This document shows positions 1-5,043 of a stretch of 5,043 nucleotides of DNA, in pieces. The notes beneath the pieces were generated by a model that saw nothing but the letters and a program-made list of their open reading frames with translations, did not search any database and had not been told where the DNA came from. Position 1 is the first letter of the stretch. The number at the start of each line of letters is the position of its first letter. The translations under genes were made by a program, and so were the position numbers. The stretch covers positions 1-5,043 of the forward strand of contig CAIWHI010000384.1 in the NCBI GenBank assembly GCA_903912435.1. The letters run 5' to 3'. Origin of the DNA: an uncultured Bacteroidota bacterium (GTDB taxonomy: Bacteria; Bacteroidota; Bacteroidia; Chitinophagales; Chitinophagaceae).

Positions 1-518
1 CAGGTGGTGTTTTTGAAATTCTGCAGCTATGGATAAACCTACCCCAAAAACACAAAATGACTCCGGCAAAATACCAGAGTATAGTACACGACACTAAACC
101 CAAAATACAATTACCCCTTAATATGGGGGTTGTATATGTAGTAGCAGGAGAATATGATGGGGTGAAAGGCATTGCCAGTACTTTTTCGCCAGTGCATATG
201 TATGATATGCACCTGAATGCGCATGCTGATTTCAAATTCAGGGTACCGGCAAATTTTAATACCGGAATTTTAATTGTAGATGGATCAATTAATGTGAATG
301 ACCACGATGCTCCGGAGAATCATTATGTACAATTAAAAAATGAGGCAGGCGATATTCATATTAAAGCAAAGGAAAATGCCATAATACTTATATTAAGTGG
401 TGAGCCACTCAATGAACCATATGTAAGTTATGGTCCATTTGTAATGAATACTGAACAGGAAATCCACCAGGCAATTGAAGATTATAATGCAGGGAAATTT
501 GGATTCCTGGTCGACTAG
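1..518 (+). CDS. Pirin family protein, C-terminal part (5' end outside window)
   Basis: This is the end of a pirin, a bicupin Fe(II)-binding protein; some bacterial members have quercetin 2,3-dioxygenase activity. The frame is open from base 3 to the TAG at 516-518, giving 171 visible residues. An ATG at base 57 could be taken as the start. However, the 18 codons before it read GGVFEILQLWINLPQKHK, the well-conserved linker leading into MTPAKYQ in pirins, so that Met is internal. Full pirins are about 280-300 residues, so roughly 110-130 residues, including the metal-binding N-terminal cupin, lie to the left of the window. What remains is the Pirin_C beta-barrel, ending in the typical YGPFVMNTEQEI...DYNAGKFG signature. 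Its stop lies 10 bases from the stop of the convergent DUF1801 gene. Family assignment is secure; substrate and role are unknown. Confidence 0.93.
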   Translation, partial: GGVFEILQLWINLPQKHKMTPAKYQSIVHDTKPKIQLPLNMGVVYVVAGEYDGVKGIASTFSPVHMYDMHLNAHADFKFRVPANFNTGILIVDGSINVNDHDAPENHYVQLKNEAGDIHIKAKENAIILILSGEPLNEPYVSYGPFVMNTEQEIHQAIEDYNAGKFGFLVD

Positions 519-528
519 GAAGCTGTGA

Positions 529-882
529 TTAGTTTACGGATTTTTTAATTTTATTAGCCCTGTATTTTACTATTCTGGTTATCAGATCAATAGGTAAGGG
601 ACTAGAATGAGGAAATTGTATGGTGCTAGGAGGTCCATCAAAATGCGCTAATTCGGCTTCAAACTCTGGCACGCCCTTTGGACGAGGGTAAAACCCGATA
701 TGATTTTTGAATGCGCCGAAATAAACAAGATTACCATTTTGTGTAAATGTAGGCATGCCATACTTAATGGTTTCCTGCGCAGAAGGGGCAGCTAACTTTA
801 TTGTTTGCCGTATTTCCTGTAGCTTAATTTGAATATCGGAAGGATAGGCCGCTATGTATTCGTCAATATTTTGAGGCTTCAT
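529..882 (-). CDS. DUF1801 / YdhG-like domain protein
   Basis: A complete 117-residue protein, the usual size for single-domain DUF1801 (YdhG-like) proteins. The diagnostic features are an N-terminal helix with IDEYIAAYP (6-14), the central block KYGMPTF (40-46) followed by NGNLVYFGAFKNHIGFYP (49-66), and the C-terminal STIQFPHSSPLP (86-97) before a helix with IVKYR (104-108). Bacillus members of this family have been described as frataxin-like iron chaperones, but most are uncharacterised, and iron binding here would be inference. The ATG (complement of 880-882) begins at the conserved N-terminus. A candidate promoter lies just upstream and there is no Shine-Dalgarno, as is common in Bacteroidota. 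The gene is convergent with the pirin gene and probably monocistronic. Confidence 0.9.
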   Translation of the reverse strand: MKPQNIDEYIAAYPSDIQIKLQEIRQTIKLAAPSAQETIKYGMPTFTQNGNLVYFGAFKNHIGFYPRPKGVPEFEAELAHFDGPPSTIQFPHSSPLPIDLITRIVKYRANKIKKSVN

Positions 883-899
883 TGAATTTTAGATTTTTG

Positions 900-933
900 C
901 AAATTAAGGAAGAATTCAAAGTTGCTTTCCCAA
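900..933 (-). promoter_or_regulatory. Candidate Bacteroidota-type promoter of the DUF1801 gene
   Basis: On the minus strand, TTAATTTG (complement of 900-907) matches the -7 consensus TAnnTTTG at all but one position. A TTG (complement of 931-933) lies 23 bases further upstream, at the long end of the accepted spacing for a -33 element. Transcription would start about 10-15 bases before the ATG at 882, giving a very short leader. This is seen by pattern only. Confidence 0.4.
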
Positions 934-960
934 TTAGAATTTATGTTCTATAATCTAATT
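932..960. repeat. AT-rich inverted repeat between two minus-strand genes
   Basis: AATTAGA (932-938) and TCTAATT (954-960) are perfect inverted copies separated by 15 bases. Nested inside is a second perfect pair, TAGAA (935-939) and TTCTA (946-950), with a six-base loop. The two pairings exclude each other. The element lies immediately after the stop of the GyrI-like gene and touches the putative -33 of the DUF1801 promoter. It could be a weak terminator or an operator. The stems are short and AT-only apart from single G-C pairs, and no clear T-tract follows, so function is uncertain. Confidence 0.3.
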
Positions 961-961
961 G

Positions 962-1369
962 CTAATCAGCCAACCTTACCATACATTTCACATCGGTAGG
1001 GTTTAGATAGCATTCTACACAATAGCCCTGAGAGTCTATACCATTTACCCCAAGTAATTGATTGAATGTGTTTCCAATATCGGATACATTGTTCATGAAA
1101 TCTTTAACTATAGTACTTACATACATGCCCTTAGGAATAGACATAAATTGAAGACCAAGGATAGAAGCCTCACCTGATAACAATTCTTCAACGGCTGCTT
1201 TGTAAGCAATTTTACCATTTTCTGGTCTTGAAATGCCGAACTGTCTTCTTTTGTGAATATCCGACACTTTGGAATATAAAGTATCGAATGCATTTAAGAT
1301 TCCTTCGGGGAAAGAAGATGCCTGAACATAGATAAGATTAATATCCTTATCCAAAGTAAATGTTTCCAT
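962..1369 (-). CDS. GyrI-like / effector-binding-domain small protein (probable)
   Basis: A 135-residue protein without a DNA-binding domain. It resembles a family in Bacteroidota annotated as GyrI-like or 'transcriptional regulator' stand-alone effector-binding proteins. Recognisable blocks are YVQASSFPEG (14-23), FGISRPENG (44-52), YKAAVEELLSGEA (56-68), IPKGMYVS (78-85) and GYCVECYL (115-122). In the GyrI/BmrR fold a glutamate near the C-terminus contacts cationic ligands; E119 would be a candidate (inference). I chose the ATG at complement 1367-1369. The open frame extends upstream to a TTG at 1457-1459, but the added 30 residues are a translated intergenic region: a perfect -7 promoter match lies inside them, and the first conserved block begins only after this ATG. 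An AAAGG lies about 10 bases upstream as a possible ribosome site. Family assignment is from recalled sequence pattern and is moderately secure. Confidence 0.72.
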   Translation of the reverse strand: METFTLDKDINLIYVQASSFPEGILNAFDTLYSKVSDIHKRRQFGISRPENGKIAYKAAVEELLSGEASILGLQFMSIPKGMYVSTIVKDFMNNVSDIGNTFNQLLGVNGIDSQGYCVECYLNPTDVKCMVRLAD

Positions 1370-1391
1370 ATACGCTACCTTTATTATACCA

Positions 1392-1399
1392 CAAAAATA
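1392..1399 (-). promoter_or_regulatory. Candidate -7 promoter element of the GyrI-like gene
   Basis: The minus strand reads TATTTTTG, an exact match to the Bacteroidota -7 consensus TAnnTTTG, 22 bases before the chosen ATG at 1369. The nearest TTG upstream is about 25 bases away, too far for a standard -33 element, so the promoter is incomplete. A perfect 8-base palindrome CGTATACG (1405-1412) sits just upstream and could bind a regulator, though a site this short can occur by chance. The element argues for separate transcription from the SLATT-like gene and for the downstream start. Confidence 0.42.
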
Positions 1400-1461
1400 A
1401 TGTGCGTATACGAAAATAAGTATGCAAGAAACGACAAATAAAGGGGGCAATAAGGTCAATC

Positions 1462-1923
1462 TTAGTCTTTAGGCGGTGCTAGGGCCGGTGCTTCGGGTTT
1501 CCTATCCTGACTATTAAATTGTTTCCAGGTTGAATTTTCTTTGCTTATCAGATTTTCAACCCTGCTTACCAGCACTTTAAGTGGCTCCTCCTGCTTATCG
1601 TAAGGACCTGTGAGGGTAGCGTAATAAAATTTTTCCTGTAACATTGATTCTGCAGTGGTGCGATACTCAGTCCATTTTTCCTGGAATTTATAGAGGCTGG
1701 AAAGGCCTGTAACTATTGCTATTAGTGCTCCCATCAAACCTAGTATCAGGTTTTTGGCTGTTGGAAAGAAATCAAACCCTGACATTGAGGTAATTAAAGC
1801 TGATACAACTATAATAGTAGTATTACACATGTAATACTTTTTTTTATTTTTCGATGCCCTGGCGCTGTACCACAAAATCTGTTCTTCGATTCGGCATTTC
1901 ATGTATTCATCATCTGTCATCAT
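1462..1923 (-). CDS. DUF4231 / SLATT-like two-TM membrane protein
   Basis: A complete 153-residue protein with the plan of DUF4231 proteins. It has an N-terminal helix with EEQILWYSARASKNKKKYY (13-31), two hydrophobic segments at about 34-50 and 58-78 split by the short SGFDFFPTAK loop, then a cytoplasmic-type helix with KFQEKWTEYRTTAE (79-92), EKFYY and GPY (97-108), and RVENLI..EN..W (121-133). The tail (141-153) is rich in Pro and Ala. DUF4231 is, as I understand it, related to the SLATT families (SMODS and SLOG-associating 2TM effectors), proposed to act as membrane-perturbing effectors in nucleotide-signal conflict systems. No pore activity can be read from sequence. The start is one of two adjacent ATGs at 1918-1923. 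It is divergent from the operon containing the STAND NTPase, so a shared function is plausible but unproven. Confidence 0.85.
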   Translation of the reverse strand: MMTDDEYMKCRIEEQILWYSARASKNKKKYYMCNTTIIVVSALITSMSGFDFFPTAKNLILGLMGALIAIVTGLSSLYKFQEKWTEYRTTAESMLQEKFYYATLTGPYDKQEEPLKVLVSRVENLISKENSTWKQFNSQDRKPEAPALAPPKD

Positions 1924-1944
1924 ATAAAATAGATTTATGCGGCA

Positions 1945-1978
1945 CGAATATATTTTAAACAGGTAATATTTTATACAA
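1945..1978 (-). promoter_or_regulatory. Candidate promoter of the DUF4231 gene
   Basis: On the minus strand, TATATTCG (complement of 1945-1952) matches TAnnTTTG with one mismatch, and a TTG (complement of 1976-1978) lies 23 bases further upstream. The leader to the ATG at 1923 would be about 15 bases. The surrounding sequence is very AT-rich, so chance matches are easy. Confidence 0.35.
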
Positions 1979-2009
1979 TATAGGAATATTTTTTTCTTTA
2001 TTAAATGTC

Positions 2010-2040
2010 TTGCATACTACAAATGATATTTATACCTTTG
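2010..2040 (+). promoter_or_regulatory. Bacteroidota-type promoter of the rightward operon
   Basis: A -33 TTG (2010-2012), a 20-base spacer and TACCTTTG (2033-2040), an exact match to TAnnTTTG, form the best promoter match in the window. Transcription should start near 2045-2048 and read through the small ORF, the 413-residue gene and the STAND NTPase gene. It lies about 30 bases from the oppositely oriented candidate promoter of the DUF4231 gene, so one regulator could in principle affect both. Confidence 0.6.
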
Positions 2041-2096
2041 AAAATCATCTATCAATAAATGATTTAGTATTGTTTCAAATTCATCGCATCACAATC

Positions 2097-2246
2097 ATGA
2101 GTGCCTATAATTTACACCAACAGACCAGGCAAAAAATTGAACACAGCAGGAAAGTAATAAGACTATATAAATTACCTACTCAAGATCCATATCCCGATTT
2201 TGAAGTTTGTGTAGATTTCCCTTTGGAAAAGAAGATTTTCTCCTAA
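2097..2246 (+). CDS. Small hypothetical protein, 49 aa, first ORF of the operon
   Basis: This small open frame is not recognised as any known family. It starts at ATG 2097, about 50 bases after the predicted transcription start, and ends 27 bases before the next gene. The first half (residues 3-23) is basic and probably helical, with QQTRQKIEHSRKVIRLYK; the second half has TQDPYPDFEVCVDF and a charged end. No membrane segment or signal peptide is visible. The frame is open further upstream to a TTG at 2010, but that codon is the putative -33 element and the extension would span the promoter, so I reject it. There is no Shine-Dalgarno. Position in the leader of a conflict-type operon suggests a small regulator, leader peptide or a gene remnant. 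Whether it is translated is unsure. Confidence 0.45.
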   Translation: MSAYNLHQQTRQKIEHSRKVIRLYKLPTQDPYPDFEVCVDFPLEKKIFS

Positions 2247-2273
2247 AGTCTTTTAAACCAACCAATACATATT

Positions 2274-3515
2274 ATGGATACACAAGAAAAAGGTACGATA
2301 ATACAAACAGGGGATAAAATCTTCAATATAGGGGTTATAAACAATGCAAATTTTGGTTCAGCAACTGAAAACAGACCATTTAATGAATACCTCACCAAAG
2401 AATTAATGAATGGCATTAGACCCTATTGCACTATTGCGAATAAATTTCTTGACCTGGTAAAAAGCAAATCAGACTGGAATCAGATAACTGAGCTTAGTAA
2501 TAAAGCTAAGGAAATAATAGCAAGTAATTATGCAGGGATTATTGGTATACAGCTAAGGAAATTAATGGCTATAGGCAAAGAGCCAATTTCTGAAAATAAG
2601 CAGATGAAGTACATTGACAATTGTCTTATCACAGGTAAAAGGACAATTCAGTTACTGTGCTTTACTCTAATATCAGACTTATGGAATAAAAAAAAGGAGC
2701 ATAATTTTACAATAAATGAGCATGGTATTGAGCTATACAAAACGCTATTTGAAAGTTGGATTGAGTTGAGTATACTTGAATATTCGAAAATTATTGAATG
2801 CCTGCTAAGTACCTATACAGAAAACCATATTTCGTTTCCATTCAAGGAACTAATTACGATAAATGAACAATTGCTTAGCGGCAGTAAATATTCGGACGCC
2901 ATAATAGAACTTAATAAACTTAGTGAAACACCCGATTTACAAAAATACTCGATCAAGAATTGTGATATTGCAGAGAAACAATTGACAAACCTACTTTGCA
3001 CTTTAGGCTTTTTTGCAGGGTATAAAATGGTATCGATAAAGAATATCAACTACGAAGAGGTAAGACATGACCGGCCAAAGTACCTATATAATTCTGTGTC
3101 GCTAGGTATGGATAGCAAATCAAATATCAATACCGAAAACCTATATTATTATGATGGCCCATCATGTACTGATTCAATATTGCTGTATAAGGACAATTTC
3201 AACAATGGCATCAACTTATTTCCATTTATTATAGACCTAAGCTCGCTAACATTCGAATATGGGGTAAAAATTTGTTTTTTCAGTTGCCTGCTTGACATGG
3301 ATGAAAACAATATTACCTACAGGTTTCTGGAAGATAATAGCACAGAATGCATCACCTATACCGGGGTGCTAAAGGAAGGGATACAACTGAATGATATAAT
3401 AAATGATAAGGAAAAAAGAAAGAAAATGAGACTGGATACTGTTTTTAATGAATTCAGAGAGGCTAAGAAGGTTTTATTAGGCAGCATTGATTTATCATCA
3501 TTAGACGATTTATAA
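2274..3515 (+). CDS. Hypothetical protein, 413 aa, partner of the STAND NTPase
   Basis: A complete protein of a family I cannot name. Residues 7-29 form a short beta-prone segment, GTIIQTGDKIFNIGVINNANF, of the kind seen at the N-terminus of proteins linked to STAND or ABC-type conflict ATPases (recollection, not a search result). Residues about 37-250 are mostly helical: GIIGIQLRKLMAIGKE (88-103), then NCLITGKRTIQLLCFTLISD (116-135) and SWIELSILEYSKIIE. After about 255 the chain is mixed, with beta-strand-like stretches such as YLYNSVSLGMD, LFPFIIDLSSLTFEYGVKICFF and ITYRFLEDN, then a charged helix near the C-terminus ending in SLDDL. No signal peptide, clear TM helix or catalytic motif is visible. 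The ATG at 2274 directly precedes the N-terminal motif; no ribosome site is evident. It ends 13 bases before the NTPase gene, which supports co-transcription and a joint role as sensor, adaptor or effector (inference). Confidence 0.85.
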   Translation: MDTQEKGTIIQTGDKIFNIGVINNANFGSATENRPFNEYLTKELMNGIRPYCTIANKFLDLVKSKSDWNQITELSNKAKEIIASNYAGIIGIQLRKLMAIGKEPISENKQMKYIDNCLITGKRTIQLLCFTLISDLWNKKKEHNFTINEHGIELYKTLFESWIELSILEYSKIIECLLSTYTENHISFPFKELITINEQLLSGSKYSDAIIELNKLSETPDLQKYSIKNCDIAEKQLTNLLCTLGFFAGYKMVSIKNINYEEVRHDRPKYLYNSVSLGMDSKSNINTENLYYYDGPSCTDSILLYKDNFNNGINLFPFIIDLSSLTFEYGVKICFFSCLLDMDENNITYRFLEDNSTECITYTGVLKEGIQLNDIINDKEKRKKMRLDTVFNEFREAKKVLLGSIDLSSLDDL

Positions 3516-3528
3516 TATAAGAATTGCC

Positions 3529-5043
3529 ATGAATAAAATCTACCCCTTTAAATTTCTTGATGCTTATGACAAAGACGACGCAGGTCTATTCTTTGGCAGG
3601 GATGAAGAAATAAACAGCCTCTACCAGATGGTTTTCCAAACTAATATTTTGTTGGTATACGGGGCCTCAGGAACGGGCAAAACCAGTTTGATACAATGTG
3701 GCTTAGCAGGTAAATTTCAATCACATGACTGGTTATCATTATTTATCAGGAGGGGATATAACATTAATGAATCTTTGCTTAAAATATTAACCGATATAGC
3801 AGGGAATGAGGAAACTGAAGAAGGAACAATAGACCTTTCTTCTCTTTTCGACGATGAGGCTGAGAATAAAACCCAGGTGATGGAACTATCTCCACTCGGC
3901 AAATTATTTAATTCAATATATCTCAACTCATTCCGCCCCATTTACCTTATCTTCGACCAGTTTGAAGAATTATTTATACTTGGCAAACAAGAAGAACAAG
4001 AAATTTTCATAACCACAGTACAGGAAATTTTGAAATTGGAACAACCAATTAAATTAATTTTCAGTATTAGGGAAGAGTTTCTAGGAGTATTACACAATTT
4101 CGAAAAAGCTGTTCCTGAGCTTTTACGTAAAAAACTAAGGGTTGAACCTATGAACCGGGACAAGGTTCACCAGGTGATAAAGGGTGCCACAGCAAGTAAA
4201 TTTTCCAATATCTCATTAAATAAAAATGAAGAAGTTGAAATCTTAGATGCCATTTTTGACAAAATAAGAGGCAATGATAAATCACTTGCTATACAACTTC
4301 CCTATCTGCAGGTATATATGGATAAACTATACCTCCATATTACCAATGACAAAACAAGAGTATCAGACGCAGTAATAACAATGAAAGCCCTAAACGAAAT
4401 GGGCAATATTGGTGATGTATTAAGGGAGTTTCTTGATGATCAGGTGAAGGAGATAATTGAAAAACTAAATAAGAAATACTCGAAAATCACAATTGGTAAT
4501 ATTTGGAAAATTCTTTCACCGTTTGCAACCCTGGAGGGAACAAAAGAACCTATTTCGTTTGAACAGTTATTAGAACGCCTAAAGGGATCTGATAAAGTCT
4601 TAATTAAGGATGTTATACAGGCTTTTGTTGAAAGTAGAATTTTACGGTATTCAGAGGATGGGGCCATTTACGAGCTTGCCCATGATACGTTGGCCAGGCA
4701 AATAGCATCAAAGCGCACTGAAGAAGATATTGAATTGCTTGAAGTAAAACAATTAATAAAAACACAGCTAAAGCAGAAAAAAGAAGTAAGGGAATTATTC
4801 TCTGAAAGACAATTGCATAGAATTAAACCGATATATTTAAGTCTTAATTTAAATGATGAAGAAAAAAAGCTGATAAGAGAAAGCAAAATAAAAATTGCCA
4901 AAACCAGATTACTTAAGGGGATAAGAAATGCTGCTTTAGTAATTTCTCTATTAATTGTTATAATAATCATATCACTGCAATGGCATAAGGCCAATTTAGC
5001 TACCATCCAAAAATACAAGGCTTTCGACAGCTTGAGCAGTACA
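3529..5043 (+). CDS. nSTAND1-type P-loop NTPase with membrane segment (3' end outside window)
   Basis: The frame is open from ATG 3529 to the window edge, 505 codons with no stop. It opens with YPFKFLDAYDKDDAGLFFGR (5-24), the usual lead-in of nSTAND1 NTPases ('PF..L...DA.LFFGR'). Walker A is GASGTGKTS (45-53), with K51 and T52. Walker B is PIYLIFDQFEEL (137-148), with D143 and E146/E147. The sensor-like strand with arginine is LIFSIREEFL (176-185). The helical region holds LPYLQVYMDKLY, and a winged-helix-like region (about 319-391) ends in the ELAHDTLA motif (382-389). A charged helical linker (about 400-462) leads to a TM helix at 466-484 (AALVISLLIVIIIIS), then a short helical start of the next domain. 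Such proteins usually carry C-terminal repeats (WD40, TPR) or another sensor or effector domain, which would lie beyond the window. STAND NTPases act as ligand-triggered oligomerising switches in signalling and defence. All core motifs are intact, so it should be active. The exact C-terminal domain is unknown. Confidence 0.93.
   Translation, partial: MNKIYPFKFLDAYDKDDAGLFFGRDEEINSLYQMVFQTNILLVYGASGTGKTSLIQCGLAGKFQSHDWLSLFIRRGYNINESLLKILTDIAGNEETEEGTIDLSSLFDDEAENKTQVMELSPLGKLFNSIYLNSFRPIYLIFDQFEELFILGKQEEQEIFITTVQEILKLEQPIKLIFSIREEFLGVLHNFEKAVPELLRKKLRVEPMNRDKVHQVIKGATASKFSNISLNKNEEVEILDAIFDKIRGNDKSLAIQLPYLQVYMDKLYLHITNDKTRVSDAVITMKALNEMGNIGDVLREFLDDQVKEIIEKLNKKYSKITIGNIWKILSPFATLEGTKEPISFEQLLERLKGSDKVLIKDVIQAFVESRILRYSEDGAIYELAHDTLARQIASKRTEEDIELLEVKQLIKTQLKQKKEVRELFSERQLHRIKPIYLSLNLNDEEKKLIRESKIKIAKTRLLKGIRNAALVISLLIVIIIISLQWHKANLATIQKYKAFDSLSST

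Noticed and set aside
505..560. Terminator between the convergent pirin and DUF1801 genes
   Set aside because: There is a T-rich run at 541-552, but I find no convincing GC-containing hairpin before it on either strand.
1405..1425. Operator formed by CGTATACG plus GTATGC
   Set aside because: The arms do not form a good long inverted repeat; only the 8-base palindrome is exact and may be chance, so it is mentioned only with the promoter.
2010..2096. TTG-initiated extension of the small ORF to 78 residues
   Set aside because: The TTG is the putative -33 element and the extension includes the -7 box TACCTTTG, so it would lie upstream of the transcription start.
2813..3049. Minus-strand open frame of 78 codons
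   Set aside because: It is antisense and fully inside the 413-residue gene, with low-complexity Ser/Leu-rich translation and no family resemblance.
3717..4163. Two minus-strand open frames opposite the STAND NTPase
   Set aside because: They are antisense to the Walker A-B region of an intact, motif-rich gene; their Ser/Asn-rich translations have no recognisable domain.
4440..5018. Two minus-strand open frames, one with hydrophobic stretches
   Set aside because: They are antisense to the winged-helix, linker and TM part of the NTPase; the hydrophobicity reflects the complement of A-rich Lys/Glu/Ile codons.
1..5043. Insertion sequence, integrase, tRNA attachment site or CRISPR array
   Set aside because: No transposase or integrase motif, no long direct or terminal inverted repeats, no cloverleaf and no regularly spaced repeats were seen.

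Overview
The window looks like a chromosomal stretch from a low-GC member of the Bacteroidota (Chitinophagaceae, Sphingobacteriia or Flavobacteriia type; no closer assignment is possible). The protein families are typical of that phylum. Several intergenic regions carry matches to its -7 consensus TAnnTTTG, some with an upstream TTG, and most genes lack a Shine-Dalgarno sequence, which is also usual there.

The left part (bases 1-1369) holds ordinary accessory or housekeeping genes. First is the 3' end of a pirin gene (+), whose reading frame is open to the window edge. It converges on a DUF1801/YdhG-like gene (-). Next is a 135-residue protein (-) that resembles stand-alone GyrI-like effector-binding proteins. 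The latter two genes each have their own candidate promoter.

The right part (bases 1462-5043) looks like a biological-conflict or defence-type module. A two-TM DUF4231/SLATT-like membrane protein is transcribed leftwards. Across an AT-rich divergent promoter region of about 170 bases, a tight rightward operon begins. It contains a 49-residue small ORF, a 413-residue protein of unknown family with a short NIG-INNANFG-type N-terminal motif, and, 13 bases further on, a STAND-type P-loop NTPase of the nSTAND1 kind. The NTPase has a membrane segment at residues 466-484 and runs off the right edge after 505 visible codons. It contains the whole ATPase core, but no stop codon lies inside the window.

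Working model (inference): the STAND NTPase is a membrane-anchored signalling switch, and the 413-residue protein is its co-encoded sensor, adaptor or effector. The divergent SLATT-like protein could be a pore-type effector. No mobile element, tRNA, rRNA, CRISPR array or integrase is visible.
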